Below are positions 38,050 through 46,750 of a stretch of 64,000 nucleotides of DNA, piece after piece; position 1 is the stretch's first letter, and every line of letters begins with the position of its first letter. The position numbers were made by a program, and so were the translations under genes. The DNA comes from Paenibacillus sp. G2S3 (lineage in GTDB: Bacteria; Bacillota; Bacilli; Paenibacillales; Paenibacillaceae): assembly GCF_030123105.1 (NCBI RefSeq), contig NZ_CP126095.1, positions 558,001-622,000 of the forward strand, written 5' to 3'. The notes below the pieces were generated by a model. It did not search any database. It was not told the origin of the DNA and worked only from the letters and a program-made list of their open reading frames with translations.

Positions 38050-39792
38050 GTGTGGAATGAGGCAATAGAATTAATTCCAAGTTGGGGTGTAGTTTTCCAA
38101 GGGATTATGATTTTCTGTGTCCCTTACTTCCTACTTCGTACAATAAGCTGGGCTAAAGCCAAAGAAGACAGGAAAACCACTAGAGCGGAAAAAGCTACTG
38201 GCAGCAAAGGTGGAGGTGTTCCTTACGGAGAAGCATCTGGAGAAAAAAGCATCAAAGAAGGACCTGAGCAGCAGCATAGCTCGGCTGAAGTTACTAAGGA
38301 TGATGGTTTAAGAATAACTTATAGTGGCCATTTTGAGGATGATTTGCAGAAATTCAAAGAGATCAGCAGCGATATGCATGATGTGAATGTAAGGGAGCTG
38401 CGAATCGGAAGCATAAAGACGAGGGCAGCACTTTTGTACGTAGACGGCTTAACGGACAAGGACAAATTGGATCAGAATATATTGAAGCCATTAATGAATG
38501 CATATCAGCCATTTAAGGATATGAACTCGGTACCAGCAGCAAAGGATCTACAAGATATTCTTATCCATGAGATCTTACTTATCTCGGAAGTTGAGCTTAC
38601 GGATAATGCATACCTCTCCCTTCAGAAAGCGTTATTTGGATCTGCCGTGCTGCTCGTGGAGGGGATATCAGAGGCTTTTGTGCTTAGTAGTCCAAAGGGG
38701 GCTACAAGAGGGATTCAAGAGCCAGAATCTGAAGCAGTCTTACGGGGCTCGCGAAGTGGATTTAACGAGACATTAAGTGATAATACAGCAATGCTACGTA
38801 GACACGGACAGAGTACAGAATTAGCGATGATTTCCTTTACTGTAGGAAAGAGAATGCAGAAGGAATTAATCTTAACCTATATCAAGGATATTGCGAATGA
38901 TGAGCTTGTAGAAGAGGTCAAACGAAGAATTAGAACGATAGATTTAGATGATGTTCAAGAATCTGGTTATGTTGAGCAATTAATCGAAGATAATGGCTAC
39001 AGTCCTTTCCAGCAGATTCAGAATACAGAAAGACCGGACCGTGTAATGGCAGCACTCTTGGAAGGAAGAGTAGCTATTTTACTTGACGGTACACCCTTTG
39101 CATTGATTATGCCAGTAACCTTCGGGATGTTACTGCAATCTCCAGAGGATTATAACGATCGCTGGATGGTAGGGTCGCTGCTACGTCTGTTACGTTTTTT
39201 TGCGGCAACGATATCACTTTTTGCACCGGCACTATATATCTCCTTTCTCTCGTTCCAACCTGGATTGATTCCAACGAAGCTGGCCATTTCCATTATCGCC
39301 TCCAGGCAAGGCGTTCCCTTCACTGTATTAATCGAAGCATTGATTATGGAGATCTCGATTGAAATCTTACGGGAGGCTGGACTTCGCTTGCCTAAACCTA
39401 TCGGTCCGGCGATGGGGATTGTCGGCGGTCTAATCATCGGCCAGGCCGCCGTAGAAGCCGGAATTGTGAGTCCAATCCTAGTCATTGTAGTGTCTGTTAC
39501 GGCTGTTTCTTCCTTCTCTATGCCTATGTATAGTGCTGGGATGACGCTTCGTATGCTCCGGTTTGCAGCTATGTTTTTTGCAGCTATTTTTGGATTATAC
39601 GGCGTTGTATTGTTTTTTCTTTTGCTTAGTAGTCATTTAATTAAGCTGAAGAGCTTTGGTGTTCCCTATCTTGGTCTGGCAGTCCCGAATAAGACCGTAA
39701 ATTGGAAAGATTTTATATTCCGAATGCCTTTACAATTTCTAACAGGGCGCCCTACGTTGTTGAAACCAAAGGACCCCTTGCGTAAAGGGTGA
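38050..39792 (+). CDS. Spore germination receptor subunit A (GerA family)
   Basis: A 580-residue A subunit of a germinant receptor in the spore inner membrane. An unusual hydrophobic helix near the N-terminus precedes a hydrophilic linker; the N-terminal soluble domain and the C-terminal helices (NTERPDRVMAALLEGRVAIL, FQPGLIPTKLAISII, ILREAGLRLPKPIGPAMGIV) are typical. The start GTG 38050 lies behind AAGGAGGTG; an ATG at 37993 has no ribosome site. First of three genes in A-B-C order, probably transcribed by the forespore sigma factor. Confidence 0.95.
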   Translation: MWNEAIELIPSWGVVFQGIMIFCVPYFLLRTISWAKAKEDRKTTRAEKATGSKGGGVPYGEASGEKSIKEGPEQQHSSAEVTKDDGLRITYSGHFEDDLQKFKEISSDMHDVNVRELRIGSIKTRAALLYVDGLTDKDKLDQNILKPLMNAYQPFKDMNSVPAAKDLQDILIHEILLISEVELTDNAYLSLQKALFGSAVLLVEGISEAFVLSSPKGATRGIQEPESEAVLRGSRSGFNETLSDNTAMLRRHGQSTELAMISFTVGKRMQKELILTYIKDIANDELVEEVKRRIRTIDLDDVQESGYVEQLIEDNGYSPFQQIQNTERPDRVMAALLEGRVAILLDGTPFALIMPVTFGMLLQSPEDYNDRWMVGSLLRLLRFFAATISLFAPALYISFLSFQPGLIPTKLAISIIASRQGVPFTVLIEALIMEISIEILREAGLRLPKPIGPAMGIVGGLIIGQAAVEAGIVSPILVIVVSVTAVSSFSMPMYSAGMTLRMLRFAAMFFAAIFGLYGVVLFFLLLSSHLIKLKSFGVPYLGLAVPNKTVNWKDFIFRMPLQFLTGRPTLLKPKDPLRKG

Positions 39793-39819
39793 GAAGTCTA
39801 GGTAAAGGAGGAAGAGAAC

Positions 39820-40911
39820 ATGAGCGCCGAGGTAAAGGACCGAATTACTGCTATTCAAGCGACAATCATTCTAGCCAATTACACAATTGCGGCAGGGGTA
39901 CTTACGCTTCCTCGGACCATTGTAGAGGCCAGTGATAGTCCAGATGTATGGATTAGTATTTTGTTAGGGGGAGTAATCTCTTTTCTGTCAGGATTGATCA
40001 TTGTGAAGCTTAGTCAACGGTTCCCAGGTCAAACCTTCTTTCAATATATCGGGAAGATTATCGGCAAACCACTCGGAACAGTTCTTACTATAGGAGTCAT
40101 GGGTTATTTCCTGAGTATCGCCGGCTTTGAGATACGTTCGGTGCAGGAGGTAACCTCTTTTTTTCTACTGGAAGGTACACCTCCTTGGGCGATCGTGGCT
40201 GCTTTTATGTGGATTGCCTTCTATTTATGCAGAGGGGGAATTAATGCTATCACTAGTATGTGCAGACTCATTGTTCCGATTACCTGGACAGTGTTTCTTG
40301 GGGTTTGTCTGCTTAGTTTTGAAGTTTTCGACCTCAATAATCTGCTTCCAGTACTTGGAGATGGATTGGAACCTGTGTGGAAAGGGATCAGACCAACCAT
40401 CCTAACCTTTACAGCTGGAGAAGCAATGCTGTTCGTTGTTGCTTTTATGGACAAGCCTCAAAAAGCAGTAAAGGTAATTATTGCTGGTACTTGTATATCG
40501 ACAATATTTTATACCTTAGCTGTTGTAGCGACCATAGGTGCTTTTTCTATAGATGGAGTGATCACAAGAACCTGGCCGTTTCTCGATCTTGTACGGAGCT
40601 TTGAAGTGAACTATCTCATTTTTGAAAGATTTGAGTCGTTGTTGTTGGTGATCTGGATTATGCAGATCTTCTGCACCTTTTGTATTGCAATATATGCAGC
40701 GTCTTTAGGATTGTCTCAAGTCATTCATAAAAACTTCAAAAGTTGTTTGTTGGCTATCCTTCCGGTTGTCTATGTAATTTCTAGAATTCCACCAAATGTG
40801 AATGCTCTGTTTGCTTTAGGATCAGGTATCGGTAATTGTATGCTTATTCTATTCGGACTGCTTCCGTTGCCATTGTTAATTATTACATATTTCCGGAGGG
40901 CTGCTTCATGA
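39820..40911 (+). CDS. Spore germination receptor subunit B (GerAB family permease)
   Basis: A 363-residue integral membrane protein of the amino-acid-permease-like GerAB family with ten helices (QATIILANYTIAAGVLTLPR at the start). B subunits bind the germinant, usually an amino acid. AAAGGAGG precedes ATG 39820, and the stop overlaps the start of the C subunit gene by 4 bases. Confidence 0.94.
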   Translation: MSAEVKDRITAIQATIILANYTIAAGVLTLPRTIVEASDSPDVWISILLGGVISFLSGLIIVKLSQRFPGQTFFQYIGKIIGKPLGTVLTIGVMGYFLSIAGFEIRSVQEVTSFFLLEGTPPWAIVAAFMWIAFYLCRGGINAITSMCRLIVPITWTVFLGVCLLSFEVFDLNNLLPVLGDGLEPVWKGIRPTILTFTAGEAMLFVVAFMDKPQKAVKVIIAGTCISTIFYTLAVVATIGAFSIDGVITRTWPFLDLVRSFEVNYLIFERFESLLLVIWIMQIFCTFCIAIYAASLGLSQVIHKNFKSCLLAILPVVYVISRIPPNVNALFALGSGIGNCMLILFGLLPLPLLIITYFRRAAS

Positions 40912-42113
40912 AAAAATGGAGGTTGTGGATCGTACTCTCTGTACTATGTTCTCTGTTATCAGGCTGCTGGAGCAGCACACCGATTGAGGAATTAAACATG
41001 CAGATTGGTGTTGCACTGGACAGTGCGGAGGAGTCAGGAGGCGAGGAAGTAGCTAATCCGGAAGGTGGGCACCATAAGAAACCTGAAAAAATAATAAGTA
41101 CCTATCAATTTACGATTCCACAAGGATCGGGAGGCGCCGTCATGAAGTCTTCTGCCAGTTCATCCTCCTTTAAGAATTACTATAATATGAGTGAAACTAG
41201 CGATTCTATCTTTGAAGCGATGCGGCAGCTTTCACTGCGTACTAGACGCACTCCGATTGGCCATCATCTAAAGGTCATTGTGATTAGTGAAAAACTCGCG
41301 CGTTCCAATAACCTTACTAAAATCATAGATTTCTTTACTCGGGATAATGATATCCGTCCGAGTGTTATGTTATTTGTCAGTAAGGGAATGGCCAAGGATG
41401 TATTGGAAAATGCATTGCCGGGTCAGACTCCTGCCTTTGTACTTGAAGGAATATTCAATAACAGAGACCGGAATATGGGGATATGGGAGCCGGTATCTCT
41501 GGCTAAAGTAGTTGGCCCGTTGCAAGGAAAGAAAAGCTTTTTATTGCAAAATGTTATCCCTATTGATCAGGAGACAAAGCTATCAGGAGCTGGAGTATTC
41601 AACGGGGGAACGGGAAAGCTTGTTGGCTTTTTGGATGAGTCGGAGCTAGAGGGGATGGCCTGGCTGACCGGAAAGGGGCTAGGAGGGGTACTCAAGACGT
41701 ATAATCCGGAGAACAATGACCTCTTAACCTATGAGGTGAAATCGATGCATAGCAAGATCAAAGCCAATGTGAATAATGGCCAGATCTCTTTTAACGTGAA
41801 AATAAAATCTACAGGTAGATATGCTGAGGTCTTTGCCGAGAAATCGAAGAAATTACACGACGGAATTGTAAAGAAGGATAAAGCCTTGCTACAGAAGCGT
41901 GTGCTAGAAATGGTGCAAACTACTGTAACAAAAATGCAGAAGGAACTGCATACCGAAGCTGCCGGTTTCGGCACCAGTTTACATAATCAGCATCCAGCCG
42001 TATGGCGGAGCGTAAAGGATAACTGGGACGAAACCTTCAGCAAAATTCCGATTACCTATGAAGTAAACCTGAATATTGAAGAATACGGCGCGTCAGATAC
42101 AACGGCTGAATAG
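40908..42113 (+). CDS. Spore germination receptor subunit C (Ger(x)C lipoprotein)
   Basis: A 401-residue lipoprotein. The signal peptide ends in the lipobox LLSGC; the Ger(x)C domain follows with LSLRTRRTPIGHHLKVIVIS and SVMLFVSKG. The C subunit is anchored outside the inner spore membrane and is required for receptor function. A long insert (about residues 40-90) is glycine/serine rich. The start overlaps gerAB. Confidence 0.94.
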   Translation: MKKWRLWIVLSVLCSLLSGCWSSTPIEELNMQIGVALDSAEESGGEEVANPEGGHHKKPEKIISTYQFTIPQGSGGAVMKSSASSSSFKNYYNMSETSDSIFEAMRQLSLRTRRTPIGHHLKVIVISEKLARSNNLTKIIDFFTRDNDIRPSVMLFVSKGMAKDVLENALPGQTPAFVLEGIFNNRDRNMGIWEPVSLAKVVGPLQGKKSFLLQNVIPIDQETKLSGAGVFNGGTGKLVGFLDESELEGMAWLTGKGLGGVLKTYNPENNDLLTYEVKSMHSKIKANVNNGQISFNVKIKSTGRYAEVFAEKSKKLHDGIVKKDKALLQKRVLEMVQTTVTKMQKELHTEAAGFGTSLHNQHPAVWRSVKDNWDETFSKIPITYEVNLNIEEYGASDTTAE

Positions 42114-42135
42114 AAAGGTTGTAGACAATTCAGTG

Positions 42136-43020
42136 CTACTTCAAGTGATGTGTGACAGGTATTACATCATTTTGATGCAGCGCATCGAGTACTTCAGTTT
42201 TTAATTGTGAAGTGAAGGTATTCCATGTTTTTTTGCCGATATCCAGTTCTTCACGTCCAATAGCGTTTAGTGTATCTAACCAAAGACGTTTATCGTTAAT
42301 CAGCCCGAGCTGATCTTGGATCTGTTTATATATTTCCTCATGGGCATGGAATTTCTGATTTAACGCAAAAGAGGCGGCACTAGCGGTATATCGCAGTTCC
42401 TTAGCAGCTATCCTCAGCTCGTGCAATGTGTCAAAGGCTGCTTCTGATTCGGCATCTTGTCCCCGAAATATGGCTTTGCAAGCTTTTTTCTTCTGCTCAT
42501 AAGCTACCTCAAGTTCGCGCATGACAACGTTGGCGTCTTTTTTCGCTACCAGTGCCTCAAGCTGTTCACTTAGGAAGGCTTTCCACTTCTCATCCAGATC
42601 TTCATTAATTAGCTTAGGCAGCTCATCGGCCAGCTTCTTACGATAAGTTTTGCGCTTGTCCTTTTGGTGATCGATCACTGCCTTCAACAATTCTGCGGTC
42701 TTTGTATCGCCATCTTCCTTAGCCTGTGTGCGTTTAGTCTTGAACGATTCAATGAGAACGTCTGCATCTCTGACCTTGCCTAATCTCTTTTGGGCTTTCT
42801 CAAAAAGGGGGTACAGCCCTAGAGTATGGCCCGGATCGAGAATGGATAGCAGTGTCAACAGCTTGCGGCAGTTCACTCTTGCTTGGTGAATGTCCTGGTC
42901 ATCGAATTTGCTAAGTGCATCATGGCAGTAATCCCAAAAATCAATATACAGCAGGTTAAGTGCCTGTTCCCATTGTCTTGTCTTGGTTGACTGTCGTTCC
43001 TTCATCACTTCCACTGTCAT
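42136..43020 (-). CDS. CHAD domain protein
   Basis: A 294-residue, strongly charged, helical protein. CHAD hallmarks are HQARVNCRKLLTLLSIL near residue 45 and LHELRIAAKELRYTA near 210, with the conserved histidines and basic residues that bind polyphosphate. AAGGAGTGA precedes ATG 43020. It stands alone, convergent with the second germination operon gene; no CYTH phosphatase is beside it. Confidence 0.92.
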   Translation of the reverse strand: MTVEVMKERQSTKTRQWEQALNLLYIDFWDYCHDALSKFDDQDIHQARVNCRKLLTLLSILDPGHTLGLYPLFEKAQKRLGKVRDADVLIESFKTKRTQAKEDGDTKTAELLKAVIDHQKDKRKTYRKKLADELPKLINEDLDEKWKAFLSEQLEALVAKKDANVVMRELEVAYEQKKKACKAIFRGQDAESEAAFDTLHELRIAAKELRYTASAASFALNQKFHAHEEIYKQIQDQLGLINDKRLWLDTLNAIGREELDIGKKTWNTFTSQLKTEVLDALHQNDVIPVTHHLK

Positions 43021-43198
43021 GCAGCATCACTCCTTAACGTTGTGTATAGCATGAACCTAAGGCTACCCCCTTTTCGAGCTGGGGCACGTTCGTATACTAT
43101 AAGGATAGCGTTATCATAACCTCATTTCAATTCTGATTTCGCACTAGCGAGGCAGATCGGTTACAATATCACGGATAATACGGGAAAGAGGGGAATTG

Positions 43199-44128
43199 GT
43201 GAATACTCGGGAGTACGATGCAATGATCAATGGATCATTTAATAGAAGTAAGGAAGCCATCGGACTTCCTGCAGAAATGGGACTTTTCCAGCATCTAATC
43301 TTAAAGGATAACAGTAAAGCTACGGAAGCAGGGAGATCCGGGGAGATGTTGATCCCGTTCGCCTTTGAGGAAACCCTTTGCAGGGATGTCGGAGCGGGAC
43401 TTGTTCCTCCAAGTCTGCACTTATGGAGTCATTCTGGAGGTGTTGCGCTCGGGCTACGGGACAGTAAGCTTCCGTACGCGGCTCAAGCGATGGCTAAGTT
43501 AGAGCAGCAAGGAATTCGTACAGCGGTAAGACATTCCGGTGGTGCTGCGGTGCCTCTGGATAATGGAATTGTTAATGTTTCGCTAGTTCTACCCAAAGGA
43601 CGCGGAAAGCTGGACTTTCATGATGACTTTAGGCTTCTGGCTTCTCTGATCACCGAGGCAGTTGCTATGAGTCATCCACAGGCTGCGGCTCAAATTGAGG
43701 CTGGTGAAATTGTTGGTTCTTACTGCCCGGGGGACTTCGATTTGGCGATCGGTGGGCGAAAATTTTGCGGCATTGCTCAGCGCAGACAAAATAATGCCTA
43801 TTTCGTACATGCATTTGTAGTGGTTTCGGGTTCGGGACTGGAACGTGGTGAACTCATTCATAAATTCTATGAGCAAGCCTCAGGAGGAGACTCAGCATTA
43901 TCTTATCCGCGGGTTCGTCCAGAGACGATCGCTGGGCTTGGCGAACTAGGTGGACCGAATGCTACTGAAGTATTTGCCGAAGGCATTAGACAAGCATTAG
44001 CCCACCGTGGAGTGGTGCTTAAATCCTCTGACAGGCTGCAGCAGGAGACCGGATATTTCTTGGACTATGAAGATCCGCGTGTTCTGGATGCTGCGCGAGT
44101 CCTGCATGAACGATATTCCCAAGGATAA
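43199..44128 (+). CDS. lipL: Octanoyl-[GcvH]:protein N-octanoyltransferase-like enzyme (LipL family)
   Basis: A 309-residue member of the biotin/lipoate ligase fold. The block GSYCPGDFDLAIGGRKFCGI followed by AQRRQ, carrying the acyl-accepting cysteine, is the LipL signature; HSGGAAVPLDNGIVNVSLVLP is the N-terminal family motif. LipL moves octanoyl groups from GcvH to E2 subunits in Gram-positive lipoate assembly. Start is GTG 43199 behind GAGGGG (TTG 43196 and ATG 43223 are alternatives). LipM and LplJ cannot be fully excluded. Confidence 0.82.
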   Translation: MNTREYDAMINGSFNRSKEAIGLPAEMGLFQHLILKDNSKATEAGRSGEMLIPFAFEETLCRDVGAGLVPPSLHLWSHSGGVALGLRDSKLPYAAQAMAKLEQQGIRTAVRHSGGAAVPLDNGIVNVSLVLPKGRGKLDFHDDFRLLASLITEAVAMSHPQAAAQIEAGEIVGSYCPGDFDLAIGGRKFCGIAQRRQNNAYFVHAFVVVSGSGLERGELIHKFYEQASGGDSALSYPRVRPETIAGLGELGGPNATEVFAEGIRQALAHRGVVLKSSDRLQQETGYFLDYEDPRVLDAARVLHERYSQG

Positions 44129-44150
44129 AAGGACGTTGGGCAATGTTAAG

Positions 44151-44202
44151 AAGGACGTAACAGAACTCTGGCGAGTAGCCAGCCTCTGTTACGTCCTTTT
44201 TA
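44151..44202. terminator. Bidirectional terminator between lipL and the nitrilase gene
   Basis: AAGGACGTAACAG pairs perfectly with CTGTTACGTCCTT across a 22-base loop containing a further GCGA..AGCC stem; T-run on the plus strand, A-rich on the other. Confidence 0.88.
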
Positions 44203-44979
44203 ATTATATAAGTCCGGACGTCTGTCTGCAAAAATCGGGATTTGTGCTCGAATTTCACGCACCATATGTAAATCGATATCCCCTGTTAGGATTTCTTCCC
44301 CTTCAGAAGCTTCACATAAAATATCTCCCCAAGGATCAATTATCATAGAATGTCCAGCAAAGGTATTGTTAGGATCGCTGCCTGCACGGTTGCAGGCTAC
44401 TACATAACATTGGTTCTCGATCGCTCTGCTGATCAGTAGCGCGCGCCAGTGGGGCAATCTAGATAAAGGCCATTCTGCACTGACGAACAAGATTTCTGCG
44501 CCTTGCGCGGTATGGGCACGAACCCATTCTGGAAATCGGATATCATAACAGATTAATCCGGCACATAACGTACCTTCCAATGTGAAGAGGCCTTTATCTT
44601 CTCCAGGCTGCAAATATAGATGTTCATCCATTAGCTGAAACAAATGCAGCTTACTGTATTCGCCAACAAGTTCTCCAGATCGATTAAATACAAACATACG
44701 ATTAGTTACACCGGAGGCCTGTCTGGTAGCAACTGAACCAGCTACAATATTGGTGTTGTATTGTTTGGCTAATCTGGAGATGAATTCCTTGGTAATTTCT
44801 CCTTCTGAATCTCCAATATTTTCTAGTCGGGTTAGATCATAGCCAGTGGTCCAAAGCTCAGGGAGAATAAGACAGTCGGGGGCTGCAGCGGCAGCTGCAC
44901 TAATTTTATTTGCTACTGTAGCATAATTCATATCGGGATTGCCAAATGCTATATCCAGCTGAATCAGGGATATTCTCAT
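44200..44979 (-). CDS. Carbon-nitrogen hydrolase (omega-amidase / MtnU-like nitrilase family)
   Basis: A 259-residue nitrilase-superfamily hydrolase. The Glu-Lys-Cys triad is visible: ILPELW near residue 41, KLHLF near 108, and LICYDIRFPEW near 143. It most resembles the YkrU/MtnU and YafV omega-amidases that hydrolyse the amide of ketoacids such as ketoglutaramate or the methionine-salvage product. Monocistronic, convergent with lipL. Confidence 0.9.
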   Translation of the reverse strand: MRISLIQLDIAFGNPDMNYATVANKISAAAAAAPDCLILPELWTTGYDLTRLENIGDSEGEITKEFISRLAKQYNTNIVAGSVATRQASGVTNRMFVFNRSGELVGEYSKLHLFQLMDEHLYLQPGEDKGLFTLEGTLCAGLICYDIRFPEWVRAHTAQGAEILFVSAEWPLSRLPHWRALLISRAIENQCYVVACNRAGSDPNNTFAGHSMIIDPWGDILCEASEGEEILTGDIDLHMVREIRAQIPIFADRRPDLYN

Positions 44980-45065
44980 AGGATTCCTCCTTTTTGTTCA
45001 AGCCTATATCACCTTAAAGTGATAAGCAATGTTGATTTTTTAAAAATGATTTGATATATTAGTTG

Positions 45066-45142
45066 ACGGGTCAATGATTATAAGTTAGTATAATTTCATA
45101 CAAAACAATTGCATACAATTGAATTTGTAAAGGAGGTATATT
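45066..45142 (+). promoter_or_regulatory. Promoter region and candidate operator of the MarR operon
   Basis: TTGACG (45063-45068) and TATAAT (45089-45094) flank a 20-base spacer. CAATTG occurs twice (45106-45111 and 45116-45121), forming a near-palindrome just upstream of the AAGGAGG site, a plausible MarR operator. Confidence 0.5.
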
Positions 45143-45571
45143 TTGACGGAGCACTATCCTGAGGAAGACCGCATATTTGAACTGCTGCAGGCATTAAACA
45201 AGGGAATCTGTCCGAAATTCGAACGATGTGCTGGGATCAGCCCCACACGGCTTCGCCTCCTGAATGAACTATTCCAGGTAGATGAAGTCAGCCAAATTAC
45301 TCTGCAAAAGGGCATGGATATAGATGCGGCCGCCGTCACTCGACACTTGAAAGGGATGGAAGAGAGCGGTACGATCACTCGCCGCAACAACCCAGCAGAT
45401 AACAGGGTTACATTGGTCTCATTAACGGATCAAGGGCGGGAAAGAATGATTCAATATAGCGAAGAGAAGAGGCGGTTTGTCGCTACTCTGCTTACTGGAT
45501 TTAACGATCAGGAGCGAACAGTGCTCATAGATATGCTTAATCGTCTGCAATCTAATATCAATCTGTTGTAA
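45143..45571 (+). CDS. MarR-family transcriptional regulator
   Basis: A 142-residue winged-helix regulator (ITLQKGMDIDAAAVTRHLKG ... GTITRRNNPADNRVTLVSLT). It starts at TTG 45143 directly behind AAGGAGG. A cysteine pair lies near residues 19 and 25 (GICPKFERC), which would suit redox or electrophile sensing. It heads an operon with a nitroreductase and a monooxygenase, a combination typical for quinone or electrophile stress defence. Confidence 0.92.
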   Translation: MTEHYPEEDRIFELLQALNKGICPKFERCAGISPTRLRLLNELFQVDEVSQITLQKGMDIDAAAVTRHLKGMEESGTITRRNNPADNRVTLVSLTDQGRERMIQYSEEKRRFVATLLTGFNDQERTVLIDMLNRLQSNINLL

Positions 45572-45613
45572 CTGTAACTACCCAAATTACACATTCAAAG
45601 GAGAAATACACAT

Positions 45614-46255
45614 ATGAACGCTACACAAACACAAACCAATGATTTTAAAGAAATTATCACAGGTCGTCGCTCTATCCGCAAATATGATCCATCCGTTAAG
45701 ATCAGCAAAGAAGAGATGACACAGATTCTTACGGAGGCTACCCTTGCACCTTCTTCTGTAAACATGCAGCCTTGGCGGTTTCTTGTCATTGAAAGTGAAG
45801 AAGCTAAAGCTACTCTAGCTCCTCTTGCTCGCTTTAATGGCGTACAAGTAGAAACCTCTGCAGCTATGATTGCCATCTTCGGTGATTTGAACAATTTCGA
45901 CTTTGCTGAGGAGATTTATGGTACAGCTGTTGAACGTGGACTAATGCCTGCTGAAGTAAAAGAAAACCAATTGACTAGATTATCCGCTCACTTTGCTACC
46001 TTGCCACGTGAAGTTAACAAAGACACTGTGCTCATCGATGGTGCTCTTGTAGCGATGCAGTTGATGCTGGTTGCCCGTGCACATGGTTACGATACAAACC
46101 CAATTGGTGGTTATGAGAAAGATCAAATCGCAGAAGCGTTTGGTATGGAAAAAGATCGTTATGTTCCTGTAATGTTGCTTTCCATCGGTAAGGCTGTTGA
46201 TGCAGGTTACCCATCTGTCCGTTTGCCTATCGATAAGATTGCTGAGTGGAAATAA
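45614..46255 (+). CDS. Nitroreductase-family FMN oxidoreductase
   Basis: A 213-residue FMN enzyme with the N-terminal GRRSIRKYDP and LAPSSVNMQPWRFLVI flavin-binding motifs and the C-terminal AFGMEKDRYVPVMLLSIGK. Such enzymes reduce nitroaromatics or quinones with NAD(P)H. AAGGAG precedes the start; located 42 bases after the MarR gene. Confidence 0.92.
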   Translation: MNATQTQTNDFKEIITGRRSIRKYDPSVKISKEEMTQILTEATLAPSSVNMQPWRFLVIESEEAKATLAPLARFNGVQVETSAAMIAIFGDLNNFDFAEEIYGTAVERGLMPAEVKENQLTRLSAHFATLPREVNKDTVLIDGALVAMQLMLVARAHGYDTNPIGGYEKDQIAEAFGMEKDRYVPVMLLSIGKAVDAGYPSVRLPIDKIAEWK

Positions 46256-46283
46256 TATTTTTACACCTTAGGAGGAATTTACA

Positions 46284-46577
46284 ATGATTATTATCCATGC
46301 TGTGCTAAAAGTGAATCCAGAACGTCGCGAGCAATTTTTGGCGGAGTCCAAAACACTGCTCACTGCTACTCACGCTGAAGAGGGAAATCTATCTTACGAG
46401 CTGTATGAGAATGCTGGAGAAGCAAACTCATTTATTATGGTGGAGACATGGCGCGACGCTGAAGCCGTATCCAGCCACAATACGAGCCCTCATTTTACCG
46501 CGTTCTCAGCTAAAGCTGCTGAATTCTTGGCTGCGCCACTAGACGTAAAAGTATTTAGCGCAGAGCAAGTGAAATAA
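46284..46577 (+). CDS. Antibiotic-biosynthesis-monooxygenase (ABM) domain protein, YgiN-like
   Basis: A 97-residue dimeric alpha-beta barrel protein: VLKVNPERREQFLAESKTLL, EEGNLSYELYE, FIMVETWRDAEAVSSHNTS. Related proteins oxidise quinols. It follows the nitroreductase after 28 bases behind AGGAGG and probably acts on the same electrophile pathway. Confidence 0.9.
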   Translation: MIIIHAVLKVNPERREQFLAESKTLLTATHAEEGNLSYELYENAGEANSFIMVETWRDAEAVSSHNTSPHFTAFSAKAAEFLAAPLDVKVFSAEQVK

Positions 46578-46750
46578 GTTATCTCGATTCTTAGTGAATC
46601 TTGTTCCATCCTAAACAGGGATGTTCCATAGCCACAATGGCTGCGGGGCATTCCTGTTTTTATGTTCCCCGTTTATAAGGAGGAGTTCAAGGGTATCTAT
46701 CCTTACGATTGATACATATCCACTCACAATAAAGATAGGGGATCTTACAT

